Under the pieces are notes generated by a model, which saw only the letters and a program-made list of their open reading frames with translations, was not told the origin of the DNA and made no database searches. This document shows, one piece after another, positions 41,440 to 50,017 of a DNA stretch of 64,000 bases. Source of the DNA: Pseudomonas viridiflava (GTDB taxonomy: Bacteria > Pseudomonadota > Gammaproteobacteria > Pseudomonadales > Pseudomonadaceae). The stretch spans positions 49,564 through 113,563 of the forward strand of contig NZ_UWFA01000064.1 in the NCBI RefSeq assembly GCF_900601905.1, in the 5' to 3' direction. Each line of letters starts with the position of its first letter. Position 1 is the stretch's first letter. The position numbers and the translations under genes are program-made.

Positions 41440-41631
41440 TCAGCTTGCTGGCTTGTCGGTCGCCTGATCAGCTTCTGGCGCATCGTCAGCAGGCTCCTGG
41501 CCTTCAACGGTTTCGCCTTCAGCGGTGGTTTCGGCCAAGGCAGCATTCTTGCGCTGTAGCTTTTCCTCTTTCTTCTGCTCTTTGGCCAGATCTCTCTGAC
41601 GTTTGGCGAAGGAGTAATTAGGTTTAGCCAT
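41440..41631 (-). CDS. small charged conserved protein
   Basis: The 63-residue protein begins MAKPNYSFAKRQRDLAKEQK. Its basic N-terminal half likely forms a helix, and its acidic C-terminal half is rich in Ala, Glu and Asp and probably disordered. The strict charge asymmetry is typical of a small family in Pseudomonas. The ATG at 41631 is chosen because the upstream in-frame codons lack a ribosome-binding site. No function can be assigned; an RNA- or ribosome-associated role is conceivable from the basic half. Confidence 0.65.
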   Translation of the reverse strand: MAKPNYSFAKRQRDLAKEQKKEEKLQRKNAALAETTAEGETVEGQEPADDAPEADQATDKPAS

Positions 41632-42046
41632 GGGCGATCCTCTGTTCGGACTGGAAATGCCGCCATTCTGCCTGAGAAAGGGGCCGGACACACGGCGTTG
41701 TGCGTCCAGTGGTCCAAAGCCTTGTTTTCCAGCGTTGGGCTTTCGTCAATTATGGGTGCTGCCTACGCTGCCTTTTCCCGGGCATCACAGCCGCTGGCGG
41801 CACAGGCGTAAGCGGCGAGCAGGTTACGGAACAGGCTGTTGAGCGGCATGACGATTTTCCTGAGGGGCTGGCTGACAAGCAGCGATGGCCCATGGTGCGC
41901 GGCTCGCCGTTGACTGGCTGTTTGATTCTATCGATGGCCGTGATAGCCAAACGCCACTGAGCCTTGTTGACGCAGGTCATTGGAACCTGACCGCACATCA
42001 GGCACTCTTTCACGCAGTGATCAAACTACCTGCCCTGGAGATTCCC
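41632..42046. other. intergenic region, azurin promoter side
   Basis: No gene is supported in these 415 bp. Open frames here lack ribosome-binding sites and family-like sequence. The part next to azurin should hold its promoter, and one candidate regulator site is listed separately. Confidence 0.5.
41967..41980 (+). promoter_or_regulatory. possible Anr/Dnr (FNR-type) box upstream of azurin
   Basis: TTGAC-GCAG-GTCAT resembles the FNR-family consensus TTGAT-N4-ATCAA (7 of 10 fixed bases), 66 bp before the azurin start. Azurin genes of pseudomonads are known to respond to low oxygen. The match is imperfect. Confidence 0.3.
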
Positions 42047-42493
42047 ATGATTCGCAAGCTTGTTGCTGTTTCCCTGCTGACGTTGGCCAGCGGTCATCTG
42101 CTGGCAGCAGAGTGCAGCGTGACGGTCGATTCTACCGACCAGATGATGTTCACCACCAAAGCCATCGAAGTCGATAAAAGCTGCAAGACCTTCACCGTTA
42201 ACCTGGAGCACTCCGGCAGCTTGCCAAAGAATGTCATGGGTCATAACTGGGTCTTGAGCAAAGAGGCCGACGCGTCAGCGATTGCCAGCGAAGGCATGAG
42301 CCAGGGCATCGAAAAGGATTACCTGAAAGCCGACGACACTCGCATCATCGCTCACACCAAAATGATCGGTGCGGGCGAGAAGGACTCGGTCACTTTTGAT
42401 GTCTCCAAGCTTGATCCCGCCGAGAAGTACCAGTTTTTCTGCTCCTTCCCGGGCCATATCAGCCTGATGAAAGGCGCGCTGACCCTCAAGTAA
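42047..42493 (+). CDS. azu: azurin
   Basis: Periplasmic blue copper protein that carries electrons, linked to denitrification and stress. The 148-residue precursor has a 20-residue signal peptide ending LLA before AECSV. The copper ligands, in precursor numbering, are His66 (GHNWV), Cys132, His137 and Met141 ([11 protein letters not shown]). Cys23 and Cys46 form the family disulfide. GGAG 7 bp upstream fixes the ATG at 42047. Very close to azurins of other Pseudomonas. Confidence 0.97.
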   Translation: MIRKLVAVSLLTLASGHLLAAECSVTVDSTDQMMFTTKAIEVDKSCKTFTVNLEHSGSLPKNVMGHNWVLSKEADASAIASEGMSQGIEKDYLKADDTRIIAHTKMIGAGEKDSVTFDVSKLDPAEKYQFFCSFPGHISLMKGALTLK

Positions 42494-42504
42494 CACACTT
42501 GCCT

Positions 42505-42593
42505 GCAGGAGCGGCTTTAGCCGCGAGCGGTCGTGCTGTCGATAAAGATCCGACAGCTTCGCGGCTAGAGTTCGCGGCTAAAGCCGCTCCTGC
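42505..42593. repeat. REP pair, GGCTTTAGCCGC family
   Basis: The near-perfect arms are GCAGGAGCGGCTTTAGCCGC and GCGGCTAAAGCCGCTCCTGC. It lies between the convergent azu and nadE genes. Confidence 0.85.
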
Positions 42594-42612
42594 AGAGGGG
42601 CGCGTGGCACCA

Positions 42613-43440
42613 TCAAGGCGCGTACGGCAGTTCCCGCTTGTGCTGGGTCTTGGTGTAGTTGTCGCAAATGATCTTGAACGCTTCTTCACGCACTGGCTGG
42701 CCATGCAGAAAGGCGTCGATTTCGGCGTAGGTCACACCGTGTGACGCTTCGTCCGGCTTGCCAGGCATCAGGTCTTCGAGGTCAGCAGTCGGGACCTTCT
42801 CTACCAGCGATTCCGGCGCGCCAAAATGCCGGGCAATCGCCCGAACCTGATTTTTCACCAGCCCGCTCAACGGGGCCAGGTCGCAGGCGCCGTCACCAAA
42901 CTTGGTGAAAAAGCCCATCACCGCTTCCGCCGCATGGTCAGTGCCGATCACCAGCCCTTGATGCGCACCGGCGATGGTGTATTGCGCCACCATGCGCATG
43001 CGCGCCTTGGTGTTGCCGAGCACGAAATCCACCGCGCCTGCATGCTGGCCCTCGAACGCCTTGATCTCGCTTGCCAGCGCTTTGACTGCGCTGCCGATGT
43101 TAACCGTGTGACGCACGTCCGGGTTGATGAAGTCCACCGAGGCCTGGGCTTCGTGTTCATCGTGCTGCACCAGATACGGCAGGCGCACGGCGATGAACTG
43201 GTAGCCGGTGTCGCCGGTGCTGCTGCGCAACTCTTCGACCGCGCGCTGGGCCAGCAGGCCGGCGGTCAGTGAGTCGACGCCACCGCTGATGCCCAGCACC
43301 AGGGTCTTGAGGCGCGCATTGATCAGGCAGTCCTGAATGAAAACGATACGCCGGGCCACTTCGGCCTGCAGCGCGTTTTCGTCGGCGAACGGCGGTTGGA
43401 CCTTGAGCTGTTCAGTGATCTGGAGCTGTACGGCTTGCAT
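42613..43440 (-). CDS. nadE: NAD(+) synthetase (ammonia-dependent)
   Basis: Amidates deamido-NAD to NAD using ATP and ammonia. The 275-residue single-domain protein has the PP-loop SGGVDS at 52-57 and no glutaminase domain, so it is the ammonia-dependent form. It lies 57 bp downstream of pncB and probably in one operon with it, together covering the last steps of NAD salvage from nicotinate. Confidence 0.95.
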   Translation of the reverse strand: MQAVQLQITEQLKVQPPFADENALQAEVARRIVFIQDCLINARLKTLVLGISGGVDSLTAGLLAQRAVEELRSSTGDTGYQFIAVRLPYLVQHDEHEAQASVDFINPDVRHTVNIGSAVKALASEIKAFEGQHAGAVDFVLGNTKARMRMVAQYTIAGAHQGLVIGTDHAAEAVMGFFTKFGDGACDLAPLSGLVKNQVRAIARHFGAPESLVEKVPTADLEDLMPGKPDEASHGVTYAEIDAFLHGQPVREEAFKIICDNYTKTQHKRELPYAP

Positions 43441-43497
43441 GATTCACTCCTTTACGGGGGGTAATAAATTAGGTGGCCAATGGTTCGGCGCCGCAGA

Positions 43498-44697
43498 TCA
43501 ATCCGCCACTTTGAACACATGCCGCAGGTAGGAAACGAAATTCGGATCCTTGCATTGGGTCTTGCCCGGCTCATCGGAGATCTTGGCCACCGGCTGACCG
43601 GCGCAGGCGGTCATTTTCAGGACGATACTCATGGGCTCGACGCCTGGAATATCTGCAGTCAGGTTAGTGCCGATTCCGAAGCTGACATTGATGCGACCAC
43701 GCAAAGCGCGAAATATTTCCAACGCCTTGGGCAATGTCAGACCGTCAGAGAACACCAGCGTCTTGCTCATCGGGTCGATACCAAGCGTGCGGTAATGGCG
43801 GATGCATTTTTCGGCCCACTCCACCGGGTCGCCGGAGTCATGGCGCAGGCCGTCGAACAGCTTGGCGAAGTACAGATCGAAATCGCGCAGGAAGGCATCG
43901 GTGGTGATGCAGTCCGTCAGGGCGATGCCCAACAGCCCGCGGTATTCATGAACCCAGCAGTCGAGGGCGGCACTTTGACTGTCAATCAGCCGTGGGCCCA
44001 GTTGCTGGTGGGCCATGATCCATTCGTGAGCCATGGTGCCCAAGGGTTTGAGATCGAACTTGCGCGCCAGGTGCACGTTGCTGGTGCCGACGAACTGGCC
44101 AGGGAAGTCACGCTTGAGCACTTCGACTACTTCTTCCTGAACCTGATAGGAAAAGCGCCGACGGGTGCCAAAGTCGGCGACTTTCAGGGCGGCGAGTTCG
44201 TCGGCTTCGGCATTGGCCGTCAGCCAGTCGAACTTGCGATACAACTGGTCTCGCGCCTGGCTGAGCAGTATTTCGGGATGCCGGTGACGGTTGCGCACTT
44301 CGCTGACAATCGCCAGTACCGGCACTTCGAAAAGGATCACATGCAGCCATGGCCCTTGCAGGCGGATGCACAGTTGATCGTCTTCGATGGAGGTTTTCAC
44401 GTAGCGCGTGTTGAAGCGGAACAGCCCCAGAAAACGCAGAAAATCCGGTTTCATGAAATTGATGCGCTCCAGGAAATTCAGCTCCTGAGCGCTCAGTGAT
44501 AAATCGCAGAGCTGTTTGATCTGCTGCTGAATCTCACCCAGATAGGGCCTCAGATCCTCGCCATTGCGGCAGCGAAACTCCCACTCGACGTCGACGTTGG
44601 GGTAGTTGTGCAGCACCGCCTGCATCATGCTCAGCTTGTACAGATCAGTGTCGAGCAAACTTTGCACGATGCGATTGGAGAAAGCGCTCTCGCTCAT
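43498..44697 (-). CDS. pncB: nicotinate phosphoribosyltransferase
   Basis: Converts nicotinate and PRPP to nicotinate mononucleotide in the Preiss-Handler salvage route. It has 399 residues. Conserved blocks include [16 protein letters not shown] near the N terminus, GTSNVHLA, the [12 protein letters not shown] region bearing the likely phosphorylated His, and [12 protein letters not shown] 44697 has GGAG 8 bp upstream on the minus strand. First gene of the pncB-nadE unit. Confidence 0.96.
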   Translation of the reverse strand: MSESAFSNRIVQSLLDTDLYKLSMMQAVLHNYPNVDVEWEFRCRNGEDLRPYLGEIQQQIKQLCDLSLSAQELNFLERINFMKPDFLRFLGLFRFNTRYVKTSIEDDQLCIRLQGPWLHVILFEVPVLAIVSEVRNRHRHPEILLSQARDQLYRKFDWLTANAEADELAALKVADFGTRRRFSYQVQEEVVEVLKRDFPGQFVGTSNVHLARKFDLKPLGTMAHEWIMAHQQLGPRLIDSQSAALDCWVHEYRGLLGIALTDCITTDAFLRDFDLYFAKLFDGLRHDSGDPVEWAEKCIRHYRTLGIDPMSKTLVFSDGLTLPKALEIFRALRGRINVSFGIGTNLTADIPGVEPMSIVLKMTACAGQPVAKISDEPGKTQCKDPNFVSYLRHVFKVAD

Positions 44698-45039
44698 TGG
44701 GTCGCTCCAGCAGGACCGGCCGCCAGACGCGGCCAAACAAAGTGTGGATCAGGTGTCACAGGTGCCCCGTGGCAGAGCCTGCGAGCGTCCTTTGGGTTTG
44801 TTTTAGACATGGCCGACATAATGCCAGCGCAGGCGAGGGTGGGGGCAGATTTCTTTGTGTGGTGGATGTGTTCCACCGTATCGGGCGCGGTACCCGCATT
44901 GGTCGGTAGGAGCCACTTGTTGGCGAGGCGATGACCCGGTTACCGCAAGCCTGACGTCTCGCCTAGGGCCGGCTAAGGCCGGTCCTATGGAATGCCGTCG
45001 CAAGCAAAACTTCCTATCGAAGAGGCCTTCCAATCCGGA
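44698..45039. other. intergenic region with a diverged REP
   Basis: No gene is seen in these 342 bp. They contain the pncB promoter region and a diverged inverted repeat (44906-44988) close to the 3' end of the membrane-protein gene. Confidence 0.5.
44906..44988. repeat. diverged REP-type repeat
   Basis: The left arm GTAGGAGCCACTTGTTGGCGAGGCG and right arm CGCCTAGGGCCGGCTAAGGCC...GGTCCTAT keep the outer bases of the REP families, but the inner arms have drifted. Confidence 0.5.
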
Positions 45040-46560
45040 TTACTGCACTACTGCAACTTCTGGCAACTCCAGTACGAATTTGGCTCGTGGAGTTTGATCG
45101 CGGAATCGTTCCATGACGGTCTTGAGCTTTTTCGCCGATTCGGTATCCGTCGCATAATAGAAAACCTGTTGCGACGCTGTTGACGCCTTAGGAATGGTCA
45201 GTCTCATGTGTGCGACTTCAATCCAGTTCTTCGGAATGTCGGGGAACCACTCGGCGTAGACCACGGCGTAGTGCACATCCTTTTCAGCCATCAGCGTGCT
45301 CATCCACTCCACGCTGGTTTCGGTTTTGCGGTAGTTCAGCGCTTGAATGCTGCCCAGGCCCCACAGGTCGAGGATGTATTGATCGCCATAGAGGGCCACC
45401 AGGCCGAGATCGTTTACGGCGACGGGTTCATGCAGCTCGCGAACGATCATCGAGGTCGAATATTGCTGGTTGTAAATTGCGGCTGAAGCCAGAGGCACGC
45501 TGAGTGTCGAGTTGACCAATGTCGCAAAGGCCACCGGCAGCATCGCGAACAGCGCTGCCATGTGCCGCTCGCGCATGCACGCCTGGCAGGCATGCAGTGC
45601 AAACACGCCGACGAAGATCAGCCAGTACACTTCGTAGCGGCCAAACCAGCCCCATCGACCGAACAGCGTGTGCAGCAGGGTGACCGTCATCAGCATGAGA
45701 ATCAGCGGCTTTCTGTCGAAATACAGCACGCAGATGAATAGTTGAATAAGGATCACCCAGCCATATTTGTCACTCTGACTCAGCACATTGAAAATCAGCG
45801 CGGGCAGACCAGCCATGTTGGTCTTGGCGATCACCGACGAGGGCACGTAGCCAAGCCCAAGATCATGCAGGAACAGCGAAAAGCCGATGACCAGAGCCAG
45901 CAGGACCGCTGTGCTAATTAGCGAGGCGCGCCGCTCACCCAGGTAAAACAGATAGGCGAGCACAGGAATCGAAATAGCCAGCCCCTCATAGCGGGTCAGC
46001 GGCAGCAGAATCAACGCCAGGTAAATCGTCGTCGGGGTCACCGAGGCTGCGCCGAACTCTTTTTTCAATACGGCGCAGGCGATCAGGGTCACCAGGTAGA
46101 TCTGCAGCGAATGCTCCATGCCAGTGAAAATCAGGCCATAGAAGTTGGTCGCCAGGCAGAACCCGCCGAGGATGATCAGTTTGCTCAGTGGGCGGGTATC
46201 TGCCAGTAGCGTGCTGAACAGCGCGAGGGTCAGGTACGCAAAGATCAGGTTCAAGGCGAACGGGACGTAGACCATGGCGCTGCCGAACAACGCAAAAGGC
46301 GCGAGGATGAAAGGCCAGAGAATGCTGGAAGACGGCGCGGAAAATTCGTTGGGGTTGATCCCGTAGTGGCCAGCGAAGATCTGTTTGGCCAGGGCGATAT
46401 GAATGTAAGGGTCATCCAGGGTGTAAATGAACATGCCGTGGTTGATGACCAGGATCGCCAGGGTCATCAGCGCTACCGGGAGCACCAGCAGGATTGCGCT
46501 GATGTGACGATCGCCGAGCCTGGGCATTGAACGCGTCGGTGCCACTTGATCTGCTTGCAT
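45040..46560 (-). CDS. polytopic membrane protein, GT-C glycosyltransferase-like
   Basis: The 506-residue protein has about ten to twelve predicted membrane helices and a soluble C-terminal domain of about 130 residues. The first periplasmic loop carries Asp49-Asp50 (TLDDPYIHIALAK), the position of the acidic motif in GT-C enzymes that use lipid-linked sugars. By analogy it may transfer a sugar to protein or cell-envelope glycan, but no close family is recognised. ATG 46560 is chosen because the first helix then starts near residue 20. It is an isolated gene with no polysaccharide genes beside it. Confidence 0.6.
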   Translation of the reverse strand: MQADQVAPTRSMPRLGDRHISAILLVLPVALMTLAILVINHGMFIYTLDDPYIHIALAKQIFAGHYGINPNEFSAPSSSILWPFILAPFALFGSAMVYVPFALNLIFAYLTLALFSTLLADTRPLSKLIILGGFCLATNFYGLIFTGMEHSLQIYLVTLIACAVLKKEFGAASVTPTTIYLALILLPLTRYEGLAISIPVLAYLFYLGERRASLISTAVLLALVIGFSLFLHDLGLGYVPSSVIAKTNMAGLPALIFNVLSQSDKYGWVILIQLFICVLYFDRKPLILMLMTVTLLHTLFGRWGWFGRYEVYWLIFVGVFALHACQACMRERHMAALFAMLPVAFATLVNSTLSVPLASAAIYNQQYSTSMIVRELHEPVAVNDLGLVALYGDQYILDLWGLGSIQALNYRKTETSVEWMSTLMAEKDVHYAVVYAEWFPDIPKNWIEVAHMRLTIPKASTASQQVFYYATDTESAKKLKTVMERFRDQTPRAKFVLELPEVAVVQ

Positions 46561-46992
46561 GGTGTATTCGTCCGCTCGTGAATAAGGACGGGGTGACCAC
46601 ATCACAGATATCGCGAAATATCAGGTTACAACCCGAGGTTTGGCGAATATAGGCAGCATGGCCGGGCGCAGACAGGTATTAAAATCTATGGCTTTGGAGC
46701 GGGCAGACGAAAACCTGGCGTCAGGGACTGGGCAGCGGCGCTCGGGGGTGGGATCGGCTTTGGCCGGGAAGGGGTATTCGCAGTGCTGCTCAAGTCTGCG
46801 AAATATCGGTCTGTCTGATAGACCGCCATCGCGGACTCGCGCTGCTCGTGCGCTCCTACAGGTCCCAGGCGTGGCTGGAATGACGCGGTAAGACGTTCGC
46901 GATGGCGGTGGCGTGGGATAACGCAGGACCTGTAGGAGCCATCGGAGGTTACGACGGTCGCGATAGCGGTGTGTCAGGCAGACCGGGTTCTG
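46561..46992. other. intergenic region with scattered repeat fragments
   Basis: No gene is supported in these 432 bp. They contain several degenerate REP-like pieces (a GGGATCGGCTTTGGCCGGGAAGG unit near 46751, GCGCTCCTACAGGTCCC near 46850, and GACCTGTAGGAGCC near 46927). They look like remains of more than one element. Confidence 0.5.
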
Positions 46993-47886
46993 TCACGCCT
47001 CCAGCTGCTCCAGCATCCACTCGGCAAACGCCTTGATCTTGGGCACTTCAGCGGCGTGTTCGGGGTAGGCCATGTAATAGGCGTCGCTGCTGGGCAGGGC
47101 GTGCGGCCAAGGGATCACCAGTTTGCCGTCGGCCAGCTCCTCCTCCACCAGAAAGCGCGGCAGCAATGCCACGCCGCAACCGACCTGCGCGGCACGGATG
47201 CACATGTAAAAGGTCTCGAACCGCGGCCCGTGATAGCTGTGTTCGGTGTGATAACCCTGGCTGTCGAACCAGTCGTGCCAGCCTTGCGGGCGGTTGGCGT
47301 TTTGCAACAGGACCAGATCAGTAAGTTGCGTCGGGTCGGTAAACGGCGTTTGCGGCAAGGCGCCCGGCGCACAGACCGGCACCAGTTCCTCGCCGAACAG
47401 CCGCACGCTTTCGGCACCCGGACGTGCGCCCTGGCCGAAATAGAAGGTGAAATCACAGCGACTTTGAATCAGGTCGTCGGTTTCCTGCTCGTTGACCACA
47501 TCCAGATGAATATGTGGATGGCGCAGTCGCCAGCCTTTGAGGCGCGGGACCAGCCAGCGGGCGCCAAAGGTCGACGGTGTCGAAACCCGCAGCACCTCGG
47601 TCTCGCCGCCATAGGAGCGCAGAAAGTGCGTGGACATTTCCATCTGGCTGAGGATTTTGCGCACTTCACCCAGATATAGCGCGCCCGCCGGAGTCAGTTG
47701 CAGGCGTCGGCGGATCCGGCGAAACAGTAAGTGCTGCACCAGTTCTTCAAGCTGTGCCACTTGTTTGCTCACGGCACTCTGCGTGAGGTTCAGCTCCTCG
47801 GCGGCACGGGTAAAGCTTAAATGTCGGGTGACGGCTTCAAAGCATTGCAGCGCCGTGATCGATGGCATGTGACGTCTGTTGAGCAT
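46993..47886 (-). CDS. LysR-type transcriptional regulator, probable amaB regulator
   Basis: The 297-residue protein has an N-terminal winged helix ([26 protein letters not shown], about 20-45) and a C-terminal periplasmic-binding-like effector domain. In P. putida a LysR gene sits divergently beside amaB, and the same layout here suggests it controls amaB in response to a lysine-derived metabolite (inference). The start at 47886 (MLNRRH) has a GGAAAAG patch upstream; ATG 47868 is an alternative. Confidence 0.85.
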   Translation of the reverse strand: MLNRRHMPSITALQCFEAVTRHLSFTRAAEELNLTQSAVSKQVAQLEELVQHLLFRRIRRRLQLTPAGALYLGEVRKILSQMEMSTHFLRSYGGETEVLRVSTPSTFGARWLVPRLKGWRLRHPHIHLDVVNEQETDDLIQSRCDFTFYFGQGARPGAESVRLFGEELVPVCAPGALPQTPFTDPTQLTDLVLLQNANRPQGWHDWFDSQGYHTEHSYHGPRFETFYMCIRAAQVGCGVALLPRFLVEEELADGKLVIPWPHALPSSDAYYMAYPEHAAEVPKIKAFAEWMLEQLEA

Positions 47887-48047
47887 GGGCAGGCTTTTCC
47901 GATCCGGTGACCGCTTGGCGTTAAGCAGCATGAATAAAAGGAATGATATCTCGCTTATTGGTCGTTTGTTCAAGCGCGTGCAGCCAGTTATTACTACACC
48001 TAGAGATCCTTATCGCTTTTGCAGCATTCCCCAAATCAGGAGAGAAC
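47887..48047. promoter_or_regulatory. divergent LysR-amaB control region
   Basis: This 161-bp spacer lies between the regulator and amaB. AGGAG at 48038-48042 is the amaB ribosome-binding site. I could not pick a convincing LysR box or promoter hexamers. Confidence 0.5.
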
Positions 48048-49538
48048 ATGCTTACCGACCTGCTAACCCGCCTCGGTGTCGACCCCGCGCTTTATCAGAA
48101 GGGCGACCAGCCTGTTCACACGCCGATTGACGGCAGCCGCATCGGCGCCGTGAATTGGCAGGGTGCTGCCGAAGTCGAGCAGCAGATTACCCGTGCCGAC
48201 GCCGCCTTCGAGGCCTGGCGCAAGGTGCCTGCGCCACGCCGTGGCGAGCTGATTCGTCTGTTTGGCGAGGCATTGCGCAAGCACAAGGCTGATCTGGGCG
48301 AACTGGTTTCCTGGGAAGCGGGCAAGATCACTCAGGAAGGTCTGGGCGAAGTGCAGGAAATGATCGATATCTGCGACTTCGCCGTCGGTTTGTCCCGCCA
48401 GCTGTACGGTTTGACCATTGCTTCGGAGCGTCCAGGCCACCACATGCGCGAAACCTGGCACCCGCTGGGCGTCGTCGGGGTGATCAGCGCGTTCAACTTC
48501 CCGGTCGCGGTCTGGGCCTGGAACACCACGCTGGCCTTGGTCTGCGGTAACTCGGTGCTGTGGAAACCGTCGGAAAAAACCCCGTTGACCGGTCTGGCCT
48601 GCCAGGCGCTGTTCGACAAGGTCGCGGCAGAGTTTGCCGACGCACCGAAGTACCTGGCTCAGGTGATCATTGGCGGTCGCGAGGCGGGTGAAGCGCTGGT
48701 CGATGACCCACGCGTGGCTCTGATCAGTGCAACGGGCAGCACCCGAATGGGGCGTGAAGTGGCCCCCAAAGTGGCTGCGCGTTTCGCTCGCAGCATTCTT
48801 GAACTGGGCGGCAACAACGCCATGATTCTCAGCCCGAGCGCGGACCTGGATCTGGCCGTGCGCGCCATTCTGTTCAGCGCAGTCGGCACAGCCGGGCAGC
48901 GTTGCACCAGCCTGCGTCGGCTGATTGCTCATGAGTCGGTCAAGGCTGAGATCGTCTCGCGCTTGAAAACCGCCTACGAGAAAATTCGCATTGGCCATCC
49001 GCTGGAAGGCAATCTGATTGGCCCGCTGATCGACAAACACAGCTTCGAGAACATGCGCGACGCGCTGGAGCAGGCGGTGAGCGAAGGCGGCAAGGTATTC
49101 GGCGGCAAGCGCCAGCTGGAAGACAAATTCCCCAACGCTTACTACGTTTCCCCCGCCATTGTTGAAATGCCCGAGCAGAGCGATGTGGTGCGCGATGAAA
49201 CCTTCGCGCCGATTCTGTATGTGGTCGGCTACGAGGATTTCAACGAGGCGCTGCGCCTGAACAATGCGGTGCCACAGGGTCTGTCGTCGTGCATCTTCAC
49301 CACGGACGTGCGCGAAGCCGAGCAGTTCATGTCGGCATTGGGCAGTGATTGCGGGATCGCCAACGTCAATATCGGGCCGAGTGGCGCGGAAATCGGCGGG
49401 GCGTTTGGTGGTGAGAAAGAAACCGGCGGTGGCCGTGAGTCCGGCTCCGACTCATGGCGTGCCTATATGCGCCGCCAGACCGCAACCGTTAACTACTCAC
49501 TGGAACTGCCATTGGCGCAGGGTATTACGTTCGATTGA
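48048..49538 (+). CDS. amaB: L-piperidine-6-carboxylate (alpha-aminoadipic semialdehyde) dehydrogenase
   Basis: ALDH7-type enzyme that oxidises alpha-aminoadipic semialdehyde (in equilibrium with piperideine-6-carboxylate) to alpha-aminoadipate in D-lysine/pipecolate breakdown. It has 496 residues, with catalytic Cys286 (GTAGQRCTSLRR), general-base Glu252 (LELGGNNA) and the NAD-binding segment. It closely resembles AmaB of P. putida and the mammalian antiquitin family. ATG 48048 has AGGAG at ideal distance. The usual downstream partner amaA (pipecolate oxidase) is not next to it here. Confidence 0.88.
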   Translation: MLTDLLTRLGVDPALYQKGDQPVHTPIDGSRIGAVNWQGAAEVEQQITRADAAFEAWRKVPAPRRGELIRLFGEALRKHKADLGELVSWEAGKITQEGLGEVQEMIDICDFAVGLSRQLYGLTIASERPGHHMRETWHPLGVVGVISAFNFPVAVWAWNTTLALVCGNSVLWKPSEKTPLTGLACQALFDKVAAEFADAPKYLAQVIIGGREAGEALVDDPRVALISATGSTRMGREVAPKVAARFARSILELGGNNAMILSPSADLDLAVRAILFSAVGTAGQRCTSLRRLIAHESVKAEIVSRLKTAYEKIRIGHPLEGNLIGPLIDKHSFENMRDALEQAVSEGGKVFGGKRQLEDKFPNAYYVSPAIVEMPEQSDVVRDETFAPILYVVGYEDFNEALRLNNAVPQGLSSCIFTTDVREAEQFMSALGSDCGIANVNIGPSGAEIGGAFGGEKETGGGRESGSDSWRAYMRRQTATVNYSLELPLAQGITFD

Positions 49539-49574
49539 TTGTCGGAACCGATGCTGCGGGCATGCCAATCACCT

Positions 49575-49660
49575 GTGGGAGCGAGCTTGCTCGCGAATCA
49601 GGTGCTGCGGTGTGTCAGGCAGGTCGTGTTACCGTTCTTCGCGAGCAAGCTCGCTCCCAC
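49575..49660. repeat. REP pair, GAGCTTGCTCGC family
   Basis: The perfect arms are GTGGGAGCGAGCTTGCTCGC and GCGAGCAAGCTCGCTCCCAC. It lies 37 bp after the amaB stop. Confidence 0.85.
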
Positions 49661-49776
49661 CGGTCTCGCCGCAACTGGCCTATGCCCGGCTAATTCCTTG
49701 CTAACCTCAAATGGTGCGTCTCGTAGCGCGAGCGCACCGGTGGTGTGCAGTTCGGTGACGCACGCTGTTACAGCCG

Positions 49777-49894
49777 GGTTGTCCATGGCGAGGTGTGTAG
49801 GTTGCTATGTATTTATGTTCCGGTTGCGCTTTGTTTTAGTTGGGTTGCACCTTTCTCCCTGAAAGGGGTTGCAAGGCCTCTGTAGCTGGGTTGC
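49777..49894 (+). promoter_or_regulatory. array of six GGTTGC/T direct repeats upstream of braC
   Basis: The hexamer GGTTGC (or GGTTGT in the first copy) begins at 49777, 49800, 49822, 49843, 49867 and 49889. The intervals are 23, 22, 21, 24 and 22 bp, close to two helical turns. The last three copies are extended to GGGTTGCA. The array lies upstream of the sigma-54 promoter, where an enhancer-binding protein would sit. The binding protein is unknown. Confidence 0.6.
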
Positions 49895-49945
49895 AGAGGG
49901 TTCCAGCGCCGCAAATATGAGACTTTCGTCAGAATAAAAAACGAA

Positions 49946-49961
49946 TGGCACGCCACTTGCT
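49946..49961 (+). promoter_or_regulatory. sigma-54 (-24/-12) promoter of braC
   Basis: TGGCACG-CCAC-TTGCT matches the sigma-54 consensus TGGCACG-N4-TTGCW at every fixed position. Transcription would begin near 49972, about 46 nt before the braC start. This implies nitrogen-status or another activator-dependent control of the transporter. Confidence 0.8.
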
Positions 49962-50017
49962 CAGAGCAATCGGGTAGTTGCAGTGCTAATCAAAAAAAAT
50001 CTCAAGGAGCACCACTC

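Noticed and set aside
41632..42046. Small open frames upstream of azurin
   Set aside because: They lack ribosome-binding sites. The longest merely extends the azurin frame upstream, which would destroy its signal peptide.
49842..49873. NtrC-type inverted site (TGCACC...) upstream of braC
   Set aside because: The half-sites have the wrong spacing for an NtrC palindrome, and the direct GGTTGC repeats explain the sequence better.
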